DNA from: Roseomonas sp. AR75
Lineage (GTDB): Bacteria > Pseudomonadota > Alphaproteobacteria > Acetobacterales > Acetobacteraceae
Assembly (NCBI RefSeq): GCF_005222815.1
Contig: NZ_STGB01000005.1
Coordinates: 806,001 to 870,000 of the forward strand
Reading direction: 5' to 3'
DNA length: 64,000 nt
Each line of letters begins with the position of its first letter. Position 1 is the stretch's first letter. Below, one piece after another: positions 1-7,830 of this stretch. The notes beneath the pieces were generated by a model that searched no databases, was not told the origin of the DNA, and was given only the letters and a program-made list of their open reading frames with translations. A program made the translations under genes and the position numbers.

Positions 1-36
1 CGCGCACGGAACCGGCGCCGCGTGCAGGAGGGCGTG

Positions 37-1755
37 ATGGCCGCAGGGCAACGGGCGCCGGCACGCAAGACAGAGGCTGGCCTGGCCGCGCTGTTCCCGC
101 CGCTCCGATGGCTGCGTGGCTATTCGTCCGACGCCGCCCGCGGCGACCTCGTGGCCGGCGTGACGCTCGCCGCCTACGCGCTGCCCGTCGCGCTGGCCTA
201 CGCCACACTGGCGGGGCTTCCGCCGCAGGTCGGCGTCTATGGCTACATGCTGGGCGGACTGGGCTACGCGCTGCTCGGCTCCTCCCGCCACCTCGCCATC
301 GGGCCGACCTCGGCGATCTCGCTGATGGTCGCCGCGAATGTCGGCGCGATGGCCGGCGGGGATGCGGCGCGCTACGCCGAGATCGCGAGCCTCGCCGCCT
401 TCACCGTCGCGCTGCTCTGCCTGCTCTCCTGGGCGCTGCGGCTCAGCGTCCTGGTGAAGCTGATCAGCGACAGCATCCTGGTCGGCTTCAAGGCGGGCGC
501 GGGCATCACCATCGCGGTGACGCAGCTGCCGGCCTTCTTCGGCGTGCCGGGCGGCGGCCAGAACACGATCGAGCGCCTCGTGAAGCTGTCCGACCAGTTG
601 CCGCAACTCGACGCGACCACCCTCGGCGTCGGACTGGCGGGCCTTGCGCTGCTGGTCGCGGGGGGCAGGGCGCTGCCCGGGCGGCCTGTCGCGCTTGCCG
701 TGGTCGTCCTGTCGATCCTCGCCGCGAGCCTGTTCGGCCTGGCCGCGCAGGGCGTAGTGGTCACCGGCATCATCCCGGCAGGACTTCCCGAACTTGGCCT
801 GCCCTCGCTGCGCATCTCGGATGTGGAGGGCATCGTGCCGCTCGCCGCCGGCTGCCTGCTGCTCGCCTATATCGAGGGGGTTTCCGCGGCGCGCAGCTTC
901 GCGGAGAAGCACGGCTACGCGCTGAACCCGCGCCAGGAATTCCTCGGCATCGGCGCCGCGAACCTGATGGCGGGCCTTGGCCACGGCTATCCTGTCGCCG
1001 GCGGGCTCTCGCAATCCGCGGTCGCCGAGAAGGCGGGATCGCGGACGCCGCTGACGCTGGTGGTCGCCTCGGCGACGCTCGGCGTCTGCCTGCTGTTCCT
1101 CACCGGGCTCCTTGCGAACCTCCCGAAGGCGACGCTGGCCGCCATAGTCCTGACCGCTGTGGCGGGCCTGATCAATGTCCCCGAACTCCTGCGCCTCTGG
1201 CGCGTGAGCCGCGTGGATTTCGCCGCCGCCGCCGTCGCGCTCGTCGGCGTGCTGCTGCTCGGCATCCTGCAAGGCATCCTGCTCGCGGCGCTTGCCTCGC
1301 TGGTGATGATGCTCCTCCGGGCGAGCCGGCCACATGTCGCCTTCCTCGGCCGCGCTCCCGGCACGGCGCACTACAGCGACATGGCGCGCCATCCCGAGAA
1401 CGAACCGATTCGCGGCGTTCTCGCCTTCCGGCCGGAAGGCTCGCTGCTCTACGTGAATGCGGAGAACGTCCGGGATGCGGTGCTGGCGCGGCTGGCCGCC
1501 CAGCCGCACGGTTCCGTCCGGCTGGTGGTCTGTGACCTTTCCGCCGCGCCGCACATGGATCTCTCGGCGCTCGGGATGCTGCGGAAGCTGCATGCGAGCC
1601 TTGCGGGCCGGGACATCCGCTTCACGATCACCGGTGCGCATGGGCGGATCCGAGACCTGCTGCGGCGCGACGGCTTCGCCGAGGAGGTCGGCGGCGTCTC
1701 GCGCTTCGCGACGATCGAGGCCGTCCTGCAGGATGCAGAGGGGACACCCCCGTGA
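37..1755 (+). CDS. SulP family inorganic anion transporter with STAS domain
   Basis: Inner-membrane anion permease of the SulP/SLC26 family (sulfate, bicarbonate or related anions; substrate not deducible). The N-terminal third has the family pattern of an amphipathic start (LRWLRGYSSDAARGDL) followed by AGVTLAAYALPVALAYA, then about ten further hydrophobic segments to residue ~430. Residues ~450-560 form a cytoplasmic STAS domain (VVCDLSAAPHMDLSALGML). The ATG at 37 is chosen because AGGAGG lies 5 bases upstream; a GTG at 22 is in frame but overlaps that site. Length (572 aa) is normal. The stop overlaps the GTG of the next gene (GTGA), so translation of the small membrane protein and the HlyD-like gene is probably coupled to it. 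Confidence 0.92.
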   Translation: MAAGQRAPARKTEAGLAALFPPLRWLRGYSSDAARGDLVAGVTLAAYALPVALAYATLAGLPPQVGVYGYMLGGLGYALLGSSRHLAIGPTSAISLMVAANVGAMAGGDAARYAEIASLAAFTVALLCLLSWALRLSVLVKLISDSILVGFKAGAGITIAVTQLPAFFGVPGGGQNTIERLVKLSDQLPQLDATTLGVGLAGLALLVAGGRALPGRPVALAVVVLSILAASLFGLAAQGVVVTGIIPAGLPELGLPSLRISDVEGIVPLAAGCLLLAYIEGVSAARSFAEKHGYALNPRQEFLGIGAANLMAGLGHGYPVAGGLSQSAVAEKAGSRTPLTLVVASATLGVCLLFLTGLLANLPKATLAAIVLTAVAGLINVPELLRLWRVSRVDFAAAAVALVGVLLLGILQGILLAALASLVMMLLRASRPHVAFLGRAPGTAHYSDMARHPENEPIRGVLAFRPEGSLLYVNAENVRDAVLARLAAQPHGSVRLVVCDLSAAPHMDLSALGMLRKLHASLAGRDIRFTITGAHGRIRDLLRRDGFAEEVGGVSRFATIEAVLQDAEGTPP

Positions 1756-2220
1756 CCGTATCGATGCACCCGGCCGCACCGCACCGGCTTCCCGTCTTCC
1801 TGCCGGGCCCGGATGGCTCCGACCCGCTGCTCATCGGCACCAGCATCTTCCTGGTCGTGGCGGTGGTGACCTTCGGCCTGGTCTTCCTGCGCCTGCACAC
1901 TGCCGGAGCGCATGGCGCACCGCGGTCACAAGCTGCAATTCGAGATCGTCGCGGTGCTCGGCCTTCTCGCGCTGTTCACCCACATCCACGCCTTCTGGGT
2001 GGCCGGCCTGCTGCTGGCCTTGATCGACATTCCCGATTTCACCGGACCGATGCGGCGGATCGCGGGCTCGACGGAGCGACTGGCCGGGCTGCCGCCCGGC
2101 GGCGGCGACGCTGCGGAGACGGCGACGGTCGGCCCGTTCCATTCCGCCGAGCATCCCGCGCCCCCCGATGCACCGCTGGCGCAGGCCGGCGGCCCGGTTG
2201 CCGAGCGTCACGAGGCCTGA
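1752..2220 (+). pseudogene. small two-helix membrane protein, single frameshift
   Basis: A GTG start at 1752 overlaps the SulP stop. It opens a frame encoding a proline-rich head and one membrane helix (LLIGTSIFLVVAVVTFGLVF), and the text then fails after LRLH. From about position 1898 the +1-related frame continues sensibly with LPERMAHRGHKLQFEIVAVL, a second hydrophobic segment (LLALFTHIHAFWVAGLLLAL) and a polar tail ending at 2220. Joined, the halves give one protein of about 155 aa. The break is one extra base or two missing bases near 1896-1900. The ATG at 1912 has a GGAG upstream, so the second half might still be made alone. Function unknown; the position between SulP and an HlyD-like gene suggests an accessory subunit. 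It could be a sequencing error rather than real decay. Confidence 0.6.
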
Positions 2221-2223
2221 CCG

Positions 2224-3459
2224 ATGCTCGAACTCATGATCTGCTCGATGCTGACGATCCTGCCCGACTACCTCTTCCGTCGCTATGCGCAGGGCAAGCG
2301 GATCGGGCACGAGATCACGCTGTTCTCCGTCTGGTTCGAGCTGCGCTGGGGCATCGTCGGCTGCCTGATCCTGACGATCAGCCTGATCACGCTGGTCTTC
2401 TACTTCCACCCGGCCTCGACCTATGTCAGCGCCGTCTATCGCAGCGTGCCGGTGCTGTCGGAAGGCATCGGCCGTGTCGCGGAGGTCTATGTCCGCGGCA
2501 GCGAGCGCGTAGAGGTGGGGCAACCCGTGTTCCGCATGGACGACGCGACGCAGCGCACCGCGGTCGAGACCGCGCGCCGGGGTGTCGCGGAGGTGGACGC
2601 CGCCGTCGTCGCGGCGCGTGCCGACTTGCTGCAATCCGAAGCGCGCGTGCTCGAGGCGCCGTGGAACCTGCAGCAGGCGATCGACGAGTTCGAGACGAAG
2701 TCGCAGCTCGCCGCGCGCGACGTGGTGGCGCGGCGGGAGGCGGAGCGGCTCGAGGTGCTGGTGCGCACGCGCCAGGCCGGGGTCGCCGCGGCCGAAGCCG
2801 CGAAGGCCGCCGTGGAGGCGCGCATCGGGGAGCAACTGCCGGCACAGCGCGCGAGCGCCGAAGCCGCGCTTGCGCAGGCCGAGGCGGAGCTTGCGAAGAC
2901 CGTGGTCCGCGCCGGCGTGACCGGTCGTGTCGAGCAGTTCATGGTGCAGCCCGGCGACATCGTGAACCCGATGATGCGCCCCGCCGGCGTTCTTGTCCCC
3001 GAGGATCAGGGCATGCTGCGCCCGGTGCTCGCGGCGGGGTTCGGGCAGATCGAGGCGCAGGTCATGCGCCCAGGGATGCTGGCCGAAGCGACCTGCGCGT
3101 CGCTGCCCTGGCGCGTCATCCCGATGGTGATGACGAATGTGCAGGGCTTCATCGCCACGGGTCAGTTGCGCAGCACGGACCAGCTCATCGATCTTCAGCA
3201 GTTCCGCCAGCCCGGCACCGTGCTTGCCGTGCTGGAGCCGCTTTACGAGGGCGGGCTGGACGCCGTGGTGCCCGGCAGCAGCTGCATCGCCAACGCCTAC
3301 ACATCGATGCACGAGGAGCTAGCGGAGCCGGGCATCAGCACCGGGCGATGGCTTGGGCTGCACGTCGTCGACGCAGTTGGCCTCGTGCATGCGATCCTGT
3401 TGCGGATCCAGGTTGCCTTGCTGCCGTTTAAGACCCTGGTGCTGGGTGGTGGGCACTGA
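2224..3459 (+). CDS. HlyD/EmrA-like membrane fusion protein
   Basis: Periplasmic adaptor-like protein anchored by one N-terminal helix (residues ~35-60, WGIVGCLILTISLITLVF). It has a biotinyl-lipoyl half motif (VAEVYVRGSERVEVGQPVFRM), a long Ala/Glu/Arg-rich coiled coil (~95-215), the returning lipoyl half (VVRAGVTGRVEQFMVQPGDI) and a C-terminal beta part. The coiled coil and split lipoyl domain are diagnostic of the HlyD family. The extreme N-terminus (residues 1-35) precedes the helix and is unusually long. The gene begins three bases after the small membrane gene, in the SulP operon. No transport ATPase or RND pump is adjacent, so what it couples to is unknown. Confidence 0.82.
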   Translation: MLELMICSMLTILPDYLFRRYAQGKRIGHEITLFSVWFELRWGIVGCLILTISLITLVFYFHPASTYVSAVYRSVPVLSEGIGRVAEVYVRGSERVEVGQPVFRMDDATQRTAVETARRGVAEVDAAVVAARADLLQSEARVLEAPWNLQQAIDEFETKSQLAARDVVARREAERLEVLVRTRQAGVAAAEAAKAAVEARIGEQLPAQRASAEAALAQAEAELAKTVVRAGVTGRVEQFMVQPGDIVNPMMRPAGVLVPEDQGMLRPVLAAGFGQIEAQVMRPGMLAEATCASLPWRVIPMVMTNVQGFIATGQLRSTDQLIDLQQFRQPGTVLAVLEPLYEGGLDAVVPGSSCIANAYTSMHEELAEPGISTGRWLGLHVVDAVGLVHAILLRIQVALLPFKTLVLGGGH

Positions 3460-3561
3460 CCGCATTGCGTGTCGGCGACGATCAGCGGTGGTCCTGACCC
3501 GGGGAACTGGTCTGAGCGGAGCGCATATTTTCGGGCACTCTAACTGCTGGAGGAGGGTGCC

Positions 3562-3789
3562 ATGAAGCGGAAGCGCTACGCGGATGAGCCGATCGCCTTT
3601 GCGCCGAGGCAGGCGGAGGGCGGGACGTCGGTGGAGGAGATATGCCGCAAGCCGGGCGTCTCAGAGCCGGCGTTCTACCGATGGAAGAAGCAGCTTGCTG
3701 GGATGGGGGTGGCCGAGATCCGAGGGCTGAAGCAACTCGAGGAGGAGAATGCGAAGCTCAGCCGCGCAGCGGCGCCATGTTGGTCTTGA
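3562..3789 (+). pseudogene. IS3-family OrfA transposase, truncated
   Basis: The first ~66 residues match the helix-turn-helix OrfA of IS3 (IS407-like) elements: MKRKRYADEPIAFAPRQ, then EEICRKPGVSEPAFYRWKKQ and the start of the leucine zipper (LKQLEEENAKL). A strong GGAGGAGG lies upstream. The leucine zipper is cut at about 3759 where an IS630 fragment begins on the other strand; the last few codons are read through into that element. OrfB is absent. The left end of the IS3 remnant probably lies near 3490, but no second terminal repeat survives to prove it. Confidence 0.8.
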
Positions 3790-4244
3790 TCCAGGTCTCA
3801 TCGACGAATACCAACCGTCGCGGGTCGATCTTGCGTTGGTGCGCCAGCCATCGCGCCCGCTTGAAGGCGATGTCAGGGCGCGACTGCTCGGCGGGCAACA
3901 CGGTTTTTTTTGAAGCTCAGCCCTTCGGCGTGCAGGAACACCCAGGCCGCGCGCCGGTCAGTCTTGATGCCGCGTGCCGCGAGTTCCGCCGTCAGGCCGC
4001 GCGTGGTGAAGGGGCCTTCAGCGACACGCGCCCGTAGCCAATCCGCGTAATCGCCCGTCAGCACGCGTGGCTTGTGACCACCGATCTTGTCCGGCGCAAG
4101 CGAGCCGGTCTCGCGCTGCCGCTTGCGCCATTTCGACACGCAGGACGGGCTGATACGCAAGGCAGCAGCGATCTCGCGGATCGTCTCGCCCGCCTCGGCA
4201 CGTTGAACCGCTCGTTCACGCAGATCTTCGGAGTACGGCCGCAT
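3760..4244 (-). pseudogene. IS630-family transposase, 3' half lost, frame slip at an A8 run
   Basis: The start at 4244 reads MRPYSEDLRERAVQRAEAGE with a winged-helix N-terminus (RISPSCVSKWRKRQRETGS). At the end of HAEGLSFKK the reading frame crosses a run of eight A (T8 at 3904-3911 on the + strand) and shifts. In the next frame the family sequence resumes as TVLPAEQSRPDIAFKRARW and runs to VFVDETWIKTNMAPLRG, which carries the first catalytic Asp (VDET). It stops abruptly at 3760 against IS3 sequence, so the remaining catalytic residues are lost. Many IS630 elements use programmed frameshifting at A-runs, so the slip may be natural, but the truncation makes the copy inactive. Confidence 0.82.
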
Positions 4245-4332
4245 ACAGGCTGGCCTCCAACACCCAGCCCGTAGCTTGAATCAGAAATCAGCCCGCGCCG
4301 GAATCCCGATTCCGCTCGAAAACAGCATGCTC

Positions 4333-4358
4333 TAGCTGTCGCTGCTATGGAGGTTGTC
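4333..4358 (+). repeat. left terminal inverted repeat of the IS481-like element
   Basis: Begins TAGCTGTCGCTGCTATGGAG and continues GTTGTC. It matches the reverse complement of 5355-5380 at 23 of 26 positions. Confidence 0.85.
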
Positions 4359-4421
4359 CCTCCGGGGCTGAGTTGGGAGGCTGTGGTTGCGAGGCCGACA
4401 ACCACCAACCCGGAGCCCCGG

Positions 4422-5381
4422 ATGGACGCCCATGAGAATGCGCGCACCACGCCGCATAGTCGAATGCTGATTGTCGAGCGGCTGGCCGCTGGCTGGACGG
4501 TGGCTGCGGTGGCGGCAGCGCTCGGCACCAGCCCAAGCACCGTGCGCAAATGGCGCGACCGCTTCGCCGCCGAGGGCGATGCCGGCCTCCGCGACCGCTC
4601 CTGCCGCCCGCACCGCAGCCCGGCGCGGCTGCCCGCGGCGGCAGAGGCCGAGATCGAGGCGCTGCGGCGCCGGCGCCTCTCCGGCCCCGCCATTGCTCGC
4701 CAGCTCGGGCGACCCGTTTCCACCGTCGGCGTCGCGCTGCGCCGCCTCGGTCTCGGCCGGCTCGCCGCCCTCGACCCGCCCCGTCAGGTCATCCGCTACG
4801 AGCGCGAGCGGCCCGGCGAGTTGATCCATATCGACATCAAGAAGCTCGGCCGCATCGATGGCATCGGGCATCGCATCACTGGCGAGCGCACAGGCCAGAG
4901 CAGCAGGCGCGGCCGCGGCGAAGGGCTGGGTTGGGAGTATCTCCACGTCGCCATCGATGACGCCTCCCGGCTGGCCTACATCGCGCTCATGCCCGACGAG
5001 AAGAAGGAGAGCGCCGTCCGCTTCCTCAAGGACGCGCTGGCCTGGTTCAGCGCTTGTGGCGTCGTCGTCGAGCGCGTCATGACCGACAACGGCTCCGCCT
5101 TCAAAAGCAAACTTTTCGGCGCCGCCATGCAGGCGCACGGCCTCAAGCACAAGCGCACCCGGCCCTACACCCCACGCACCAAAGGCAAAGCAGAGCGCTT
5201 CATCCAGACATCACTGCGCGAATGGGCCTATGCCGCGCCCTTCCACAGCTCCGCCGACCGCGCCCGCGCCATGCCCGCATGGGTCCGCCGATATAATGGC
5301 TCCAGGCAACACTCCGCCCTCGGCGGTAACCCGCCCATCACCCGCATCACCAAAGACAACCTCCTTGGCAACGACAGCTAG
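4422..5381 (+). CDS. IS481-family DDE transposase
   Basis: The 319-residue transposase starts at ATG 4422 (MDAHENARTTPHSRMLIVER); the frame is open further upstream but that stretch is the element end. Residues ~15-110 hold two helix-turn-helix units (VAAVAAALGTSPSTVRKWRD; GPAIARQLGRPVSTVGVALR). The rve integrase core follows, with catalytic candidates Asp in LIHIDIKKLG, Asp in VMTDNGSAFKS and Glu in KGKAERFIQT. The C-terminus RRYNGSRQHSALGGNPPI is typical of the family. All three acidic residues are present and the frame is intact, so the element may still be active. Confidence 0.92.
   Translation: MDAHENARTTPHSRMLIVERLAAGWTVAAVAAALGTSPSTVRKWRDRFAAEGDAGLRDRSCRPHRSPARLPAAAEAEIEALRRRRLSGPAIARQLGRPVSTVGVALRRLGLGRLAALDPPRQVIRYERERPGELIHIDIKKLGRIDGIGHRITGERTGQSSRRGRGEGLGWEYLHVAIDDASRLAYIALMPDEKKESAVRFLKDALAWFSACGVVVERVMTDNGSAFKSKLFGAAMQAHGLKHKRTRPYTPRTKGKAERFIQTSLREWAYAAPFHSSADRARAMPAWVRRYNGSRQHSALGGNPPITRITKDNLLGNDS
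5355..5380 (-). repeat. right terminal inverted repeat of the IS481-like element
   Basis: Reverse complement begins TAGCTGTCGTTGCCAAGGAG and continues GTTGTC, the mate of 4333-4358. The transposase stop codon lies within it. Confidence 0.85.
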
Positions 5382-5886
5382 GTTATGTCGGTCAGGGGTT
5401 CCGTGCCGTGAAGATCAAGGTCGGCGGCGCCGCTGCGACAGGATGTCGCTCGCGTTGCCGCCGTGCGTGAAGCGGTGGGGCCCGATGTCGCCCTGATGGT
5501 GGATGCGCTCTACGCCTACGCCGATGGTGATGCCTTGCGCTTCGCGCGCGCGGTGGAACGCCACGACGTGCGCTTTCTCGAGGCGCCCGTTGCGCCGGAG
5601 GATGTCGAGGGTCTTGCCGGAGTGCGCCGTCGCAGCCCCGTGGCGATCGAGGGCAACGAGTTCGCCTGCGGCCTCGACGGCTTCCGGCGGCTGATCGAGC
5701 CGGGCGCGCTGGACGTGGCGCAGCTTGACGCGATCCCGTACGGCGGCGGCGGCGAATGCGGAATCGGTGGAGATGCAGGTGATCCACCGCCTGCTCTTCG
5801 ACCGGCTGCCCGAGAAAACCTTCCGCCTCGAAGACGGATGCATCCTGCTGCCGGCGGGCGCGCGGACGGGCGCCGCGACCCTGTTC
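5382..5886 (+). pseudogene. mandelate racemase/muconate lactonizing enzyme (enolase superfamily) remnant
   Basis: Directly beside the IS481-like element the sequence reads GYVGQGFRAVKIKVGG, the K-x-K catalytic loop of the superfamily. After a one-base slip near 5430 it continues PLRQDVARVAAVREAVGPDV and ALMVDALYAYADGDAL (metal-ligand Asp), then FLEAPVAPEDVEG and VAIEGNEF (Glu ligands). A second break near 5750 deletes part of the barrel before ESVEMQVIHRLLFDRLPE and the C-terminal strand. The N-terminal capping domain is missing on the IS side. At least two frame breaks plus truncation make it non-functional. It points to a lost sugar-acid or aromatic-acid catabolic gene, consistent with the neighbouring operons. 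Confidence 0.8.
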
Positions 5887-5888
5887 CG

Positions 5889-6860
5889 CTATTCCGCCGT
5901 CACGCCGAGCGCGCGCAGGATGGCGCCGAAACTCTCGTACTCCCGCTGCACGAGGGGGCCGAAGCGCGCCCGCGGCTGGAAGTCCACGACCACGCGGCCG
6001 CGCTGCGCGACGCTGGTGAACTGCTCGGTCAGCATCGCGTCGCGCATCCCTGCCTCCAGCAGGTCCAGCGCGGCGTCGGGCGTGCCGGCCGGGGCGAAGC
6101 ACCCGACATAGCTCAGCTGCACGGCGTCGATGCCCTGCTCCTTCACCGTCGGCACCGCTGGATAGCCGGGATGCCGGCGGTCGGAGAAGACGCCGATCAG
6201 CCGCAGTTCGCCCGCCTCGATGCCTGCCGTGCCGGAGGCAACGACGATGGAGGCGAAGTCCAGCCGGCCTGCAATCGTCTCGGTGATCGGCGCGGCGTCG
6301 CCGCGGAACGGGATGTGGTTGAACTCCACCCCCGTCGCGCGGCTGACCCGCACGATGCCGAGCTGCGGCAGCGAGTTCGGGCCTGGGCTGCCGAAGTTCA
6401 GGCTGCGCCGCCGACCGGCCTCCACCAGGTCGGGCATGCTGCGGATCGGGCTGTCGGCGCGCACGACCACGCCGAGGATGTTCTCGGCCACGCCGCACAC
6501 CACGGAGAAGCTGGCGGGCGAGATGCCGAGGTTGCGGATCAGGTGCGGCATGACGACGACGGGCGTCAGCGGCGTGATGGCGATGGTGTGGCCATCGGGC
6601 GGGCTCTGCGCCAGCGCACGCATGCCCACCGTGCCGGAGGCGCCGTCGCGATGCGTCACCGCCACGGGCTGGACGAAGCGCGCGTGAAGGCTTTCCGCGA
6701 TCGCCCGGGCATAGGCGCCGGCGACCGTGCCGGGCGCGTACGGCATGATCAGCGTCATCGGCCGGTCCGGGAAGGCGGCCAGCGCCGGCCGCCCGAGAAG
6801 CGGAAGGCCGACCGAGCCCAGCAGCGCGGCGCGGCGCCCCATCGCATGTCGCATCGTCAT
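5889..6860 (-). CDS. TTT-system solute-binding protein (TctC/Bug)
   Basis: Periplasmic carboxylate-binding protein (323 aa) of the Bug family. The twin-arginine-like N-terminus (MGRRAALLGSVGLPLLGRPALA) is followed by the family start FPDRPMTLIMPYAPGT, the loop VTHRDGASGTVGMRALAQ and PPDGHTIAIT. The ATG at 6860 follows GGAGGAAC; a second in-frame ATG two codons later is possible. It is the last gene of a four-gene operon (fahA, cyclase, tctC, tctC), 17 bases after its paralogue. No TctA/TctB partner is adjacent, so it must borrow a distant transporter or act as a sensor ligand-binding protein. Confidence 0.9.
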   Translation of the reverse strand: MTMRHAMGRRAALLGSVGLPLLGRPALAAFPDRPMTLIMPYAPGTVAGAYARAIAESLHARFVQPVAVTHRDGASGTVGMRALAQSPPDGHTIAITPLTPVVVMPHLIRNLGISPASFSVVCGVAENILGVVVRADSPIRSMPDLVEAGRRRSLNFGSPGPNSLPQLGIVRVSRATGVEFNHIPFRGDAAPITETIAGRLDFASIVVASGTAGIEAGELRLIGVFSDRRHPGYPAVPTVKEQGIDAVQLSYVGCFAPAGTPDAALDLLEAGMRDAMLTEQFTSVAQRGRVVVDFQPRARFGPLVQREYESFGAILRALGVTAE

Positions 6861-6877
6861 GTTCCTCCGGGCTCCGC

Positions 6878-7828
6878 CTATTCCGGCTGGACGCCGAGTT
6901 CCCTGAGCAGGCGTCCGTAATTCTCGTACTCGTCGCGGATCAGGCGGTTCAGCCGAGCGCGCGGCAAGAAGCTCACCGGCGCACGGCTGTCGGCCAGGAC
7001 GCGCAGCACCGCGGGTTGCTGCAGGGCGGTGCGGCAGCCTTCCTCCAGCCGGTCGAGCACCGCAGCCGGCGTGCCGCGCGGCGCGTACCATCCGACCTGG
7101 GAGAACATCTGCACCTCGATGCCCTGCTCCGTGGCGGTTGGCACGTCCGGGAAGTCCGGGTGACGATTGGCGGAGAAGACGGCGATCAGGCGCAGCCGGC
7201 CCGCCTTCACGAGCTCGGCCGTCGAGTTGACGATGGCGGCCGAGAAATCCAGCCGGCCGCCGAGCGTGTCGTTGATGTGCGGCGCTTCGCCACGATAGGG
7301 GATGTGGCTCATCTCCGTGCCGGTGGCGCGCATCACGCGCACCAGCGCGAGCTGCGGCAGGGAGTTGGGGCCTGGGCTGCCGAAGGAGAGCTGGCGCTTG
7401 CGCGCCTCGGCCACCAGGCCCGCAAGGTCGCGGATCGGGCTGTCGGCGCGCACGGCGATGGTGATGACGTTCTCGTTGGTGCCGCAGACCGCCTCGAAGC
7501 TGTCCGGCCCGATGCCGGCGTTGCGCAGCAGATGCGGCTGCACGGCGATAGCGGTCACCGGCGTGTGGCCGACCATGTAGCCGTCCGGCGGCGCGCTCGC
7601 GACGGTGCGCATGCCGACCACGCCCGAAGCGCCGTCGCGCGTGATCGTCACGAGCGGCTGGCCCAGCGTGCGCTGGAAGTGCTCGCTCATCGCGCGCACC
7701 AGGACATCGGGCGTGCCGGGCGAATAGGGCATCACGACGGTGATCGGACGTTCCGGGAATTCCGCGGCGGCCGGCGCGGCGAGGACGGCGGCCAGCAGCG
7801 CGGCGCCCAGGAGGCGAAGCGTCATCAT
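6878..7828 (-). CDS. TTT-system solute-binding protein (TctC/Bug)
   Basis: Second Bug protein of the operon, 316 aa, with a classical signal peptide (LRLLGAALLAAVLAAPAAA) and FPERPITVVMPYSPGTP at the mature start. It is close to the downstream paralogue across FGSPGPNSLPQLALVR and the C-terminal EYENYGRLLRELGV, indicating a tandem duplication. GAGGAG sits 5 bases before ATG 7828; the next codon is also ATG. The start lies 2 bases from the stop of the cyclase gene, so the two are probably translationally coupled. The ligand is unknown, but the context (ring-cleavage products) suggests an aromatic or keto acid. Confidence 0.9.
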   Translation of the reverse strand: MMTLRLLGAALLAAVLAAPAAAEFPERPITVVMPYSPGTPDVLVRAMSEHFQRTLGQPLVTITRDGASGVVGMRTVASAPPDGYMVGHTPVTAIAVQPHLLRNAGIGPDSFEAVCGTNENVITIAVRADSPIRDLAGLVAEARKRQLSFGSPGPNSLPQLALVRVMRATGTEMSHIPYRGEAPHINDTLGGRLDFSAAIVNSTAELVKAGRLRLIAVFSANRHPDFPDVPTATEQGIEVQMFSQVGWYAPRGTPAAVLDRLEEGCRTALQQPAVLRVLADSRAPVSFLPRARLNRLIRDEYENYGRLLRELGVQPE

Positions 7829-7830
7829 GC

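Larger units (their letters stand above)
4332..5381 (+). mobile_element. IS481-like insertion sequence, apparently complete
   Basis: About 1.05 kb bounded by 26-base imperfect inverted repeats (23 of 26 identical) at 4333-4358 and 5355-5380. One additional flanking base (C/G) also matches. It contains one full transposase gene whose TAG stop lies inside the right repeat. I see no convincing target-site duplication: the left flank ends GCATGCT and the right flank begins GTTATGT. The left side is IS630 debris and the right side is the remnant of an enolase-superfamily gene, so a flanking deletion may have removed the original target copy. Confidence 0.82.

Noticed and set aside
1912..2220. An independent small gene starting at ATG 1912
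   Set aside because: The preceding frame has a coupled start and a membrane helix that leads directly into this one after a one-base correction, so a single split gene is more likely, although internal initiation cannot be excluded.
3760..4244. A functional 123-residue DNA-binding protein at 3873-4244
   Set aside because: It is the N-terminal part of an IS630 transposase whose frame shifts at the A8 run and whose catalytic half is missing.
4320..5392. Target-site duplication flanking the IS481-like element
   Set aside because: The bases outside the inverted repeats (GCATGCT left, GTTATGT right) do not match at any length of 4 or more.
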